64,000 bases of DNA from Rickettsiales bacterium Ac37b (GTDB taxonomy: Bacteria; Pseudomonadota; Alphaproteobacteria; Rickettsiales; Arcanibacteraceae). This document shows, one piece after another, positions 28,555-37,024 of the stretch. The stretch spans positions 1,678,662 through 1,742,661 of the forward strand of contig CP009217.2 of assembly GCA_000746585.2 (NCBI GenBank), given 5' to 3'. The notes below the pieces were generated by a model, which searched no databases, was not told the origin of the DNA, and saw only the letters and a list, made by a program, of their open reading frames with translations. Made by a program: the position numbers and the translations under genes. Numbering within the stretch: position 1 is the stretch's first letter; each line of letters begins with the position of its first letter.

Positions 28555-29011
28555 GGCAGAAAATAGTAATCAACTGTTTGTGTTTAAGCAGCTGGATAAA
28601 TTCTGGATTATCGGCAAACATGCAGCAGATGCGATGGTTGTAATGGGTGAAGAGAAGTTTGCAACAGAGTATTCAGAAGCTTACAATAGCTTTAAAAGCT
28701 CTGCAAGAAATGTTGCTGATTATACTGCAATGAAGATGAATGCAGTAGATGGAACTCTTACTTATTTCCTAGGCAGTAAATATACGAAATCCAAAGAAGC
28801 AGTGTTTGATATAATTGATGGCGTAAATGAAAATGCACCGCAGATAGTGAAAGACGGCATTGCGCTAATAACCTTGGGTGGAGCGGGAGCTGCTGCTTGG
28901 AAAGGCACCAAGCATATAGTAAAGATGACCAGGATGCCAAAACTAGCCTCCAAAGTAGATTTAAAAGGCTATTTTGGTAAAGGTGGAACGAAGGCAGATA
29001 CACCAAGCTAA
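28541..29011 (+). CDS. Pre-toxin segment, continuation of the giant protein in a shifted frame
   Basis: A 156-residue frame (MNLARAENSNQLFVFKQLDK...) overlapping the end of the giant reading frame by 14 bases in the +1 frame. It has an amphipathic helical half (AYNSFKSSARNVADYTAMKM) and a hydrophobic glycine-rich segment (GIALITLGGAGAAAWKG) typical of regions just before a toxin domain. It in turn overlaps the next frame by 38 bases. Either this is one long toxin gene broken by two single-base shifts, or three coupled genes. I favour a fragmented gene because no Shine-Dalgarno is obvious and the composition runs on continuously. Confidence 0.6.
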   Translation: MNLARAENSNQLFVFKQLDKFWIIGKHAADAMVVMGEEKFATEYSEAYNSFKSSARNVADYTAMKMNAVDGTLTYFLGSKYTKSKEAVFDIIDGVNENAPQIVKDGIALITLGGAGAAAWKGTKHIVKMTRMPKLASKVDLKGYFGKGGTKADTPS

Positions 29012-29936
29012 TACACCCAAACTCGAGGTGAAAGCTACAAAACCTGTATCTAAGCCAGATACACATAATGCTCCAACAATTGAAGCTACAAAGCATCCAA
29101 TTAAAGGCACTACCCTAAAGGTAGAGCCTACTCCGCTAAAACCTGCTTCCAAGGCTGAAGCTAAACACACTCTTAAACTAGTAGCTGAAGTTAAACCTGA
29201 TGCACCAAAACCCCCTAAATATGAGTTCACCAACTCCAAAGGTACAATGAGTTATGCGGATGATAGCTATCACCATACTAAAATCTTTAAACCTTATGAT
29301 ATTAGGGAAAGCTACAGGCCAATATCGAATGATTGGTATACAAAAGTGAAAGAACCAGCTATAAGATTAGAGGTGAGTAATGCTGAAACTCAGAGTTTTG
29401 TAAAATATGGCAAAATGAAGGAAGAGTTACTGCATGAGGTACATCTTGGGCATGGTGATATGCAAAAGCTCTGGGATAGTGGCCTTAGCATGAAAGATGT
29501 AAAAAAGTTTGGAGGTGAATTGGTAAACGATCTAATTAACCAGCCAGGCTTTAAAGAAATCGCAGCTAAATGGGGTCAAGGTTTTGATGGTACTAACCAG
29601 TTGATTGAGCATACGACCTTTAAAAAACCAGATCGTATTGCAAAAATGGAGAAGTTTTTAGAGCTAGAATCTAATACATTAACAGACATCTTCTCTAAAG
29701 ATTCAGCAGTGAGAATGCGGGCTCTTAAGAAATTTGATGAAGTGTCTGATGATGTAATTGAAAAAGCGCTATTAAAGAACACGAACTTAAAGGGTGGCAA
29801 GCAGGAAGCTTATTATGTACCATCTAAAATAAAACCAGGTGAAGGAGTTATAGTGCTTAAATATAAGGACAAAAAACAAACTATGATTCCTGGTACTTAT
29901 AAATATTTTGATGATCATTTTGGAGTAAAACCATGA
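28974..29936 (+). CDS. Putative C-terminal toxin module, unknown family
   Basis: 320 residues. A Lys/Pro/Thr-rich linker (about 10-85, with repeated KPAS/KPD/KAEA units) leads into a globular domain: GTMSYADDSYHHTKIFKPYD, then HLGHGDMQKLWDSG, KKFGGELVNDL, and the basic end KKQTMIPGTYKYFDDHFG. It sits where the toxin of a polymorphic system belongs: after the carrier and pre-toxin, and sharing an ATGA overlap with a probable immunity gene. I do not recognise the toxin fold. The His-rich YHHTK and HLGHGD stretches are candidates for active-site residues, but that is only a guess. Translation may depend on coupling to, or frameshifting from, the upstream frame. Confidence 0.55.
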   Translation: MVKVERRQIHQANTPKLEVKATKPVSKPDTHNAPTIEATKHPIKGTTLKVEPTPLKPASKAEAKHTLKLVAEVKPDAPKPPKYEFTNSKGTMSYADDSYHHTKIFKPYDIRESYRPISNDWYTKVKEPAIRLEVSNAETQSFVKYGKMKEELLHEVHLGHGDMQKLWDSGLSMKDVKKFGGELVNDLINQPGFKEIAAKWGQGFDGTNQLIEHTTFKKPDRIAKMEKFLELESNTLTDIFSKDSAVRMRALKKFDEVSDDVIEKALLKNTNLKGGKQEAYYVPSKIKPGEGVIVLKYKDKKQTMIPGTYKYFDDHFGVKP

Positions 29937-30436
29937 TAATAACACACTTTTTAACAGCACCAGAATTACTAACCACTTTTAAAGTAATAAAAGTGCATTA
30001 TGAACCATTTGCAGAATCAGTTTGGACTTTGCAATTTGAGGATTATGAACCTATTGATTACTTTGATAAATGCTTTAGAACTAAAGAAGAAGATATGAAA
30101 CTGGTTGGCAGAACAATCAGGGCTCAGATTGATTTACAAGTTGATTATGAAGATACACATCTGATTACTAATCCTGAAGAACAAGTTAAATCTTTGATTT
30201 ATGTTGAAACAGGTTCAGTGATTGCAACAGGAATATATTTTGAAAATGCACAAGAAGTAGAGCATAAGTATAATGATACATCCATAGATTCATGTATAGA
30301 TTCTCTATTTAAATTACATCTTATTACAACCGATTTAAGCAAAGAGCCATTTAATTTTGAGAAAGGTAGTTGGGTGCGTGTTAAAACATCTGAAAGCAAT
30401 ATACTAATAGATCGTAAATATCTGTTGGTGGATTAG
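29933..30436 (+). CDS. Probable immunity protein for the adjacent toxin
   Basis: Acidic 167-residue cytosolic-looking protein (MIITHFLTAPELLTTFKV...NILIDRKYLLVD), with no signal peptide. It overlaps the toxin stop in ATGA (29933-29936), the usual arrangement for translationally coupled toxin and immunity genes. Alternating short beta-like strands and many Asp/Glu (FEDYEPIDYFDKCF, TNPEEQVKSLIYVETG) resemble small beta-rich immunity proteins. The family is not recognised; the call rests on position, size and charge. Confidence 0.55.
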   Translation: MIITHFLTAPELLTTFKVIKVHYEPFAESVWTLQFEDYEPIDYFDKCFRTKEEDMKLVGRTIRAQIDLQVDYEDTHLITNPEEQVKSLIYVETGSVIATGIYFENAQEVEHKYNDTSIDSCIDSLFKLHLITTDLSKEPFNFEKGSWVRVKTSESNILIDRKYLLVD

Positions 30437-30439
30437 TAT

Positions 30440-30724
30440 ATGCTCCCCCTTATACTCACAGCTTATGAAGTTGTTGGTGCGACAAACCAAATCCTTGAGC
30501 TAACCAGTAAGTTTTGTGATAAATTTAAGTATAAAATCCTAGCTTTTGTTCCAAGTGATGAAAGGCTGATGCATTCACGTGTTAGTACTGTGGGAGCAAA
30601 AGGTAATGCAGTTATAGCTGCCATGCGTAATCAGAATGCCTTCCTAGGTGATAAGATAAACTGTGAACAAGATCTAAATCTAGGATTTTATCAAAGTGAG
30701 TTACCTAAGGTAAAAGCAGCATAA
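30440..30724 (+). pseudogene. Orphan cassette fragment duplicating the pre-toxin module
   Basis: 94 residues, ATG three bases after the immunity gene. From residue 5 it aligns with residues ~1482-1570 of the giant protein: LTAYEVVGATNQILELTSKF versus LTAYEVVGAASKVLSLTDQF, then DERLMHSRVSTVGAKGNAVI, NQNAFLGDKINCEQDLNLG and a matching end. At the start even the DNA is identical over ACAGCTTATGAAGTTGTTGG. It stops where the homologue continues, so it is a displaced junction piece. This is the hallmark of orphan toxin cassettes stored downstream of a polymorphic toxin gene, but any toxin part that followed is gone. Confidence 0.8.
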
Positions 30725-30731
30725 TAATGCT

Positions 30732-30847
30732 GTCTATTAGTAATCATCTTAACATCTATAATTTAATATATTGAGTTTTAATATGAGTAAAAGAAAACTA
30801 GCCCATAAATCTAAAGTGCGTAATATTACTCTTTCTCTGATTGTAGG
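30732..30847 (+). repeat. 116-bp inverted repeat, right copy
   Basis: Inverted duplicate of 19855-19970 (leader and first ~22 codons of the phospholipase D fragment), about three mismatches. The two copies bracket an ~10.9 kb segment that holds both toxin-immunity sets and IS630 copy 3. Confidence 0.85.
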
Positions 30848-31141
30848 GGCTTTGTTGCTAAAGAATTATTAGATAATGTACGTATCTACGAAAATATGAG
30901 CGCAGAAGTATTAAATGCTAAAATTAGAGCATGGTATGATAAGCCACCATTTTATAAGTTTACAAAAGTAGGAGTATTTGAGTATAATGAGAGTATGAAT
31001 AATAAATTTGTAAGATTTTATAATGTAGAATCTTCATGTGTAAAGGGTCAATTCATTGCCCTTCGTAAAGATGTAGCTGATAAAGAATGGTTTAGGTGTG
31101 ATGGTTTTCGCAAGTGGCACAAAAACATTTTTTCTCTATAA
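30783..31141 (+). pseudogene. Chimera: PLD start joined to an unknown 3' gene end
   Basis: 30783-30872 encodes MSKRKLAHKSKVRNITLSLI then VGALLLKNY and a stop, the duplicated first codons of the PLD fragment. From about 30850 another frame is open (FVAKELLDNVRIYENMSAEV...QFIALRKDVADKEW) up to 31141, which is the 3' part of an unrelated gene without a start; its internal ATG is at 30896. A deletion has fused the two. I do not recognise the second part. Confidence 0.5.
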
Positions 31142-32162
31142 AAGGATTGAAGGTAGGCCTGACAAGATTAAATTAGGCAGATTTCCTGAGATGAGCATTG
31201 AGCAAGCAAGGAAAGCTGCATATTCTACTATTAACGACATAGCACAAGGTCTTAATCCTAAAAAAGAAAAAGCAAAGATAGATAAAGAGATATTATTTGA
31301 TGCATTATTCAATGAATATATGAATAAACATTCTAAATTGCATAAAAAGCGCTGGAAAGATGATGAAGATAAATATCGATTACATTTTTCCTATTTGGGA
31401 AAAAGAAGAATTAGCTCAATTCAGAAATCAGATATTATAGAATTACATGCAAAAATTGTTGATAAAAGCGGTATTTATGCAGCTAATAGAGTACTCGCGC
31501 TTTTATCTAATATTTTTACTCAAGCAATTATCTTCGGCTGGGAAGGTATTAATCCATGTATCGGAGTAAAAAAATTTAAAGAAAAATCTAGAGAAAGATT
31601 TTTACAAGGCGATGAAATACCCAAGTTTTTTAAAGCATTAAATGAAGAGCAAAGCGAAGTATTTAGGGATTTTTTCTATATTTGTTTATTAACGGGAGCA
31701 AGACGTAATAATGTCCAAACTATGAAGTGGCAAGATATTAATTTCGAACGCTTTGAATGGTTTATAAAGGATACTAAAAATGGTGAATCTCAAATTATTC
31801 CCTTATCAGAACAAGCTGTTAATATTCTTACCCAAAGATTTAAAATTAAAACTAATGAATGGGTATTTCCAAGTAATACAAGTAGTTCAGGTCACATACA
31901 GGAACCTAAAAAAGCTTAGAAAAGAATTTTAAAAGCAGCGAATATAGAAGATTTACGTATTCATGATTTACGTAGAACTTTAGGTAGCTGGCAAGCAGCA
32001 ACAGGGGCTAATAGCTTTATAATTGGTAAATCTTTGGGGCATAAAACTCAGCAAGCTACAGCAATCTACGCTAGGTTGAATCTGGATCCGGTTAGAGCTT
32101 CGGTAGAAAAGGCTACTGAGGCTATGATGGCAGCAAGTTTAAAAATAGGTAAGAAATTTTAG
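31098..32162 (+). pseudogene. Tyrosine recombinase / phage-type integrase, N-truncated and nonsense-interrupted
   Basis: P4-type integrase of a mobile element. The frame begins within the DUF4102 arm domain (LGVMVFASGTKTFFLYKRIE, KLGRFPEMSIEQARKAA) and continues through the core-binding domain into the catalytic domain. The Arg of TGARRNN is present. A TAG at 31917-31919 follows EPKKA; one base change to TGG would give the expected Trp. The frame then goes on to HDLRRT, GHKTQQAT and IYARLNL, that is, the remaining His-Arg-His-Tyr catalytic residues, ending at the TAG at 32160. The first ~55 residues are also missing, replaced by the chimera upstream. So the integrase of this island is dead, though only by one codon plus a 5' deletion. 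Confidence 0.88.
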
Positions 32163-32218
32163 TTTACAAGATTCTAATAACTATATAATATATATCTATG
32201 CCTAAATTAGGATAATAT

Positions 32219-33025
32219 ATGGATTATTTAGTTATGTTTGCAGATTATGTAGATAAATTAGCAAAACAAGGAAAATGCTATTTTACCCTTAAAGAAGCAC
32301 AAAAATCTTTAGGTAAATCAGCGAGTGCTATTAGATCTTCTATTAATCATCTAAAGATAAAAGGTAGGTTGGCAAAACCAATATATGGCTTCTATGTGAT
32401 AGTTCCTCCAGAATATCAATCTCAGGGTTGTATCCCTGCTGAACAGTTTATACCATATTTAATGGAATTTTTAGGATGTAATTATTACGCAGCATTACTG
32501 AGTGCAGCATCATATTTTGGAGCTTCACATCAAGCAGTTCAATTATATCAAGTGATTATTGATAAAAATTGGCCTCAATCGATAAATTGTGGTAAAGTAC
32601 GGATCAAATTTTATATAAAGAAAAATATATTAGATAGTATTACTGAAAAGAAAAATACTCCCAAAAGTATATTAAATGTTTCTACTCCTGAGCAAACGGC
32701 TTTTGATTTAATTACTTATTCTAAAGCTAGCGGAGGTTTAAGCCATATAGCAACGATTTTAGAGGAGTTACAGGAATCAATTGATCTTACTAAATTCAAA
32801 CAAATAGTTGCAAGATGTTCAGAAAATCCTATAAAGCAAAGGTTAGGTTATATTTTAGAACAAATAGGAGCATACGATATGGCAGAAATAATCAAAGCTG
32901 ATTTGGATAATAGACGATATGTAAAATATATACCATTACTCGGGAACAATGTGCCAAATACAGAAATTACTAAAAATGCAAAATGGAAAATAATAGAAAA
33001 TACAATAATTGAGAGTGATATATGA
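32219..33025 (+). CDS. abiEi: AbiEi-like antitoxin (type IV toxin-antitoxin)
   Basis: 268 residues. The N-terminal winged-helix domain (ADYVDKLAKQGKCYFTLKEA, LGKSASAIRSSINHLKIKGR) binds DNA and represses the operon in this family. The C-terminal domain (YYAALLSAASYFGASHQAVQ, NVSTPEQTAFDLITY) counters the toxin. The stop overlaps the next gene's start in ATGA, so the pair is translationally coupled. AbiE systems protect against phage by abortive infection and stabilise mobile DNA. Both genes look intact, although the surrounding element is decayed. Confidence 0.88.
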   Translation: MDYLVMFADYVDKLAKQGKCYFTLKEAQKSLGKSASAIRSSINHLKIKGRLAKPIYGFYVIVPPEYQSQGCIPAEQFIPYLMEFLGCNYYAALLSAASYFGASHQAVQLYQVIIDKNWPQSINCGKVRIKFYIKKNILDSITEKKNTPKSILNVSTPEQTAFDLITYSKASGGLSHIATILEELQESIDLTKFKQIVARCSENPIKQRLGYILEQIGAYDMAEIIKADLDNRRYVKYIPLLGNNVPNTEITKNAKWKIIENTIIESDI

Positions 33026-33831
33026 TTCCAGAATTTGCAGTGTTGCAATGGAGAAAAGAAGCACCATGGAATGAGTTATTTCAAGTAGAACAAGATTTGA
33101 TTATCAGCCGAGCATTAGTCGACCTTTACTCAACTCAGAAAATACAATCCAATTTAGCTTTTAGAGGTGGTACTGCGCTAAACAAATTATTTACAAAGCC
33201 AGCAGCAAGATATAGTGAGGATATAGATTTAGTACAGATTAAAAAAGAAGGTATAGGAGATAGTATAAATAGTATAAGAGAGGCTTTATCATGGCTTGGA
33301 GAACCTCAAAGAAGAATCACTGAGCGTAGTGTAAAACTTATATATCGTTATGAAGCTATAAATCTGACACCTAAAAAACTTAAAATAGAGATTAATATTA
33401 CCGAACATTTCCACATTTATGAACTTGAAAAGCATGAAATCGTAATTAAAAATCCCTGGTTTGAGGGCAAAGCAAAAATAGTGACATTCTCTATCAATGA
33501 ACTTATGGGGACTAAACTTAGAGCGTTATATCAAAGAAAAAAAGGAAGAGATTTATTTGATTTATGGATTGCTATTAAAAATAACTTAATAGATTGCAAT
33601 CTTGTTATAGATGCATTTGCCAAATATTGTGCAAAGGATGGGATAAATATTAGTAGAGCCATATTTGAAAAAAATTTTATTGAAAAAATTGCTAATCAAG
33701 AATTTCAGTATGATATTAATAATTTAATTAATGCTGAAACCTATTGGAACTTTGATGAAGCTGTAGATTTAATACAAAACAAACTCATTAAGGGATTACC
33801 AGGCGAACCATATAAAATGAAAGAAAAATAG
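33022..33831 (+). CDS. abiEii: AbiEii-like nucleotidyltransferase toxin
   Basis: 269 residues with the MNT/AbiEii signature: FRGGTALNKLF, then YSEDIDLV (the GS/GG motif and the paired metal-binding Asp residues), and the downstream motifs ELMGTKLRALYQRKKGRDLFD. Proteins of this family transfer nucleotides to a cellular target such as tRNA and arrest growth. It overlaps abiEi by four bases. It is the toxin of the only apparently complete type IV module here. Confidence 0.88.
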   Translation: MIPEFAVLQWRKEAPWNELFQVEQDLIISRALVDLYSTQKIQSNLAFRGGTALNKLFTKPAARYSEDIDLVQIKKEGIGDSINSIREALSWLGEPQRRITERSVKLIYRYEAINLTPKKLKIEINITEHFHIYELEKHEIVIKNPWFEGKAKIVTFSINELMGTKLRALYQRKKGRDLFDLWIAIKNNLIDCNLVIDAFAKYCAKDGINISRAIFEKNFIEKIANQEFQYDINNLINAETYWNFDEAVDLIQNKLIKGLPGEPYKMKEK

Positions 33832-33850
33832 GTAATAGGGTATAATAAAC

Positions 33851-34183
33851 ATGATTAAATATCAAAAATTTGACAAATATATGTATGGTAAGCTAAAAGA
33901 ACTAGAAGAGGCAAGAACATTCTTAGAACTGGCTATTGAATAGTATGAAAGTGATGGAGATACAAAGGCTTTTTTACATATTTTAAGATTAATCGCAGAA
34001 GCACAAGGTGGTATTAGTAAATTAGCTACTCAAAGTAAGTTAAATAGGCAAAATTTATATAAGATTTTTTCTGGTAAAACTACCCCTAAATTTGATACAG
34101 CACTGTCTATCATAAAGGGGCTTGGTTTTAGAATTTCTATTGAATCAGAGCAAGTTAATTATATGCAACATACAGAAAGATAG
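33851..34183 (+). pseudogene. HigA/COG3636-type addiction-module antidote, interrupted by TAG
   Basis: A 110-codon frame: MIKYQKFDKYMYGKLKELEE, then ARTFLELAIE, a TAG at 33941-33943, then YESDGDTKAFLHILRLIAEA and an XRE-type helix-turn-helix (GISKLATQSKLNRQNLYKIF, GKTTPKFDTALSIIKGLG). The DNA-binding half is intact downstream of the stop, which replaces codon 31. The usual partner toxin (HigB/RelE-like) is not found next to it, so it is an orphaned, broken antitoxin. Confidence 0.75.
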
Positions 34184-34344
34184 AAAATTCCTCTTGACGG
34201 GTGAAAAATGCCGAACTATAAAGATTATATATACTTGTGAATTGTGTGTATATCTAACCTGTTTATCATCAAATATTTCAAATAATAACAAAATCTTCTA
34301 ACTGAAACAGACACTACAGCGCTGAATTTTTGTGCTGCAATTTA

Positions 34345-34450
34345 TATAGTCAATTAAGTTGGAATACAACGGCGTCACTCGTTGCTCATGTACTTGTTTT
34401 GTACATATCGCGCCTCGTTCCTTGTATTATTCTCAACCTAATTAACTATA
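34345..34450. repeat. Complete MITE-like repeat with IS630-type ends (106 bp)
   Basis: The left end TATAGTCAATTAAGTTGGAA is nearly the left terminus of the IS630 copies (TATAGTCAATTAAGTTGAGA). The right end CTCAACCTAATTAACTATA is the inverted counterpart. The core has GGCGTCACTCGTTGCTCA, a TGTAC-based small palindrome and CGCCTCGTTCCTTGTATTAT, shared in part with 12906-13013. This copy links the repeat family most clearly to the insertion sequence. Confidence 0.8.
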
Positions 34451-34490
34451 TAACATCACTCAACTATTAACCTCATATAAGGAAATAATC

Positions 34491-34694
34491 ATGATCAAAA
34501 ACCATGAAGATATAACCATGCCAGAAAAATTATTAACCAGAAAAGAAGCTGCAGAATTTTTAGGCATTGCAGAAAATACCTTAGCTGTCTGGGCTTGTAC
34601 TAAACGTTATGATTTACCAATGGTCAAAATCGGTAAGCTTATTCGATACAAATTATCTGACCTAATTAAATTTATAGATCAACATCAACAATAA
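34491..34694 (+). CDS. AlpA/excisionase-like helix-turn-helix protein
   Basis: 67 residues with a MerR/AlpA-type domain: EKLLTRKEAAEFLGIAENTL, AVWACTKRYDLPMVKIGKLI, RYKLSDLIKFIDQHQQ. Such proteins act as excisionases or regulators of integrated elements and usually lie close to a primase and integrase, as here. A second in-frame ATG (MPEKLL, 34518) could be the true start. It is intact, unlike the integrase and primase around it. Confidence 0.82.
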   Translation: MIKNHEDITMPEKLLTRKEAAEFLGIAENTLAVWACTKRYDLPMVKIGKLIRYKLSDLIKFIDQHQQ

Positions 34695-34707
34695 TTGAGG
34701 TAAGTAA

Positions 34708-34956
34708 GTGAAAACAAATCAATTAAACAAGGATGATTATGCTCAAATAAAACCTTTAACTTCTACACTTCAACCTTCATTTATAGATGAATTTGTGCAA
34801 ATAATGATGCAACAGGGAATTTATTGTATTCAGCCTATTATCATTGATGGAAATATTCATCGATTTGCTCATAACGGTAAGGGTAATAAAAACTGCTGGT
34901 ATTTTCTTTGTCCAGAGGGATTAAAGAGAGATTTATCTTTAATAATGAAGCTCTAA
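34708..34956 (+). pseudogene. N-terminal part of a mobile-element primase, frameshifted
   Basis: 82 residues (MKTNQLNKDDYAQIKP, then FIDEFVQIMMQQGIYCIQPI and IIDGNIHRFAHNGKGNKNCW). The DGxIHRF-GKxxNxxWY pattern is the zinc-finger-like N-terminal module of plasmid/ICE TOPRIM primases. The frame then runs out (LKRDLSLIMKL), while the rest of the primase continues in another frame from about 34908. A one- or two-base indel around 34905-34920 explains the split. Confidence 0.7.
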
Positions 34957-35867
34957 GTGATCAACAAAAAACATTGATAAATACCAAATTAACTGAGGTA
35001 GAAGCAAAACGTCAAGAATTACAGTTAGAAGTAGCAGAAGAAGCATTAGAGCTATGGAATAATTTATCAGACAATGGAATTTCTCCTTACTTAGAGAAAA
35101 AGCAAGTTGAAAGCTTTGGCATTAAGTTTGATAAGGATAATATTATTTATATACCTTTGTATGATATAGCTGGAAAACTATGCAGTTTACAAAAGATATA
35201 TCCGAGTGGCTCCAAACAATTTTTAGCTGGTGGCAGAAAACAGGCGTGTTTTCATATAATTGGTAAAATTGTTCGAGGAGAAGTTTTGTATATAGCTGAA
35301 GGATATGCAACTGCTGCAACTCTTCATATGGCTACCAATAAACCAGTTGTGATAGCATTTGATACAGGTAATATAGAGCCAGTAGTTGCGGCTATTAGAA
35401 TCAAATACCCTAAAAAAGGAATTTATGATTTTCCTAAAATTAACCCTATCATTGGTGCTATTTCTTCTAACCCAGATGATATTGCTAGTGTTGTAGCTAG
35501 AAAAACTGGTAATACAATATTTCCTTCAGGTGCTATGGCAGCTAATTTATTAGGCTTTTCAACACAAGTACCTGCTAAAGCTATGTATTTGACGAATGGT
35601 GCCTCAAAACATAAGAAAGTTGGCAATAGAACTATTATATTAAAACATGCACGAATTCCTATAGTTGATAATATATCTTTTGAAGCTAATTTAGCTTTGC
35701 AAGCTTTGGCATATATGGGAAAAAATAATATTGATAATAACCTACTCCAAATTTGTGCTAGTAAATTATCTAAAGAAGATATTAAAAGCCTAAACAAAAT
35801 AGTTACTTTAATACCAGCTTGGATGGTTAATGCTGTCTATAGATTACAGGATAATATTAATGGATAA
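34908..35867 (+). pseudogene. Chimera of primase TOPRIM domain and DUF6088 (AbiEi-like) C-terminus
   Basis: One open frame of 319 residues joining two unrelated families. Residues ~1-165 are the middle of a TOPRIM primase (EVAEEALELWNNLS, SFGIKFDKDNIIYIPLYD, GEVLYIAEGYATAATLHMAT, PVVIAFDTGNIEPVV). After AAIRIKYPKK it switches to a DUF6088 protein (GIYDFPKINPIIGAISSNPD, DIASVVARKTGNTIFPSGAM, LGFSTQVPAKAMYLTNGASK) to the stop. The primase lacks the end of its TOPRIM fold and any helicase part; DUF6088 lacks its N-terminal winged helix. The join must be a deletion that happened to keep the frame. A functional product is unlikely. Confidence 0.82.
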
Positions 35868-35870
35868 ATT

Positions 35871-36968
35871 ATGGTAAAACTTCCTTCTCAAAACGTAATA
35901 TCATCTGATTTAGCTGATATAACTCGTGTAAATGATATATATGCGCGAATTACCACCTATATTGATAATGCTCATCAAATCATTAGCCGTTCTGTGAATA
36001 TTGAAATGGTTAAAACATATTGGCTTATAGGAAAAGAAATTATTGAGGAAGAGCAAAATGGGGAAGTAAGGGCTAAATATGGCAAACAATTATTAAAATC
36101 ATTATCGATAAAGCTACAAAACAAATATAAACGTGGTTTTAGCGTGGATAGTTTAGAACTTGCTCGCAAATTCTTTTTAATTTATCAAAAAAATAATGAT
36201 AACCAAATTTCCGAAACAGCGGTTCGGAAATTGGAGATGCCAGATTTCAGCCTGTCTTGGTCTCATTATATTAAGTTACTTCGAGTCAGTAATCCAAAAG
36301 CACGTAATTTTTATGAAATTGAATCAATAAAGAATAATTGGTCTAAAAAGAATAATTGGTCTAAACGTGAATTAGAGCGTCAGATTGATAGCATGCTATT
36401 TGAACGATTAGTAAAAACTAAAAATAAGGAAGAGATATTAAAACTTGTCTATAAAGGGCATGAAGTAAATAAACCTGCGGATGTTATAAAAGAGCCTTTA
36501 GTGTTAGAATTTTTAGGGTTACCAGATTCCCATTTGTGTATTGAATCTAAAATTGAGCAAGCTTTAATAAATAATTTACAACAGTTTTTACTTGAACTCG
36601 GGACAGGTTTTGCTTTTGTAGCTAGGCAAAAAAGGCTTACATTAGAAGGAGATCATTACTATACTGACTTAGTTTTTTATCATGTTATTTTAAAATGCTA
36701 TATAATCATTGATATTAAAACTCATGCTTTAACTTATGGAGATTTAGGTCAAATGCAATTATATGTCAATTATTTTGATGCAGAAATAAAAAATTAAGAC
36801 GATAATCCAACAATTGGCTTAGTATTGTGTACTGAGAAAAGCGATGCTATGGTTAAATATACTCTCGGTGAGAAGGCAAAACAGATATTTGCTAGCAAAT
36901 ATCAATTTCACCTACCAACCGAAGCTGAATTAAAACGTGAAATACAAGCTATCCAAAATTTAGAATAG
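35871..36968 (+). pseudogene. YhcG/DUF1016-type PDDEXK nuclease, interrupted by TAA
   Basis: The 365-codon frame starts MVKLPSQNVISSDLADITRV, three bases after the chimera. The N-terminal DUF1016 domain (VKTYWLIGKEIIEEEQNGEV, FSVDSLELARKFFLIYQ, LSWSHYIKLLRV) is followed by the C-terminal nuclease domain with GDHYYTDLVFYH and IIIDIKTH. A TAA at 36795-36797 cuts after DAEIKN; the frame continues DDNPTIGLVLCTEKSDAM to a normal end QAIQNLE at 36966. The usual ELK of the motif is DIK here. An 18-bp tandem duplication gives KNNWSK twice in a row near 36325-36365. Family members are linked to Holliday junction and restriction-type roles. Confidence 0.82.
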
Positions 36969-37024
36969 TGAAAATAAATTATTTAATTATTGTATCTGTT
37001 ATGGTAATTTGTAAGACTTTATCC

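Noticed and set aside
19855-36968. Intact prophage or intact integrative conjugative element
   Set aside because: No capsid, tail, terminase, relaxase or Tra gene is present, and the integrase and primase are broken.
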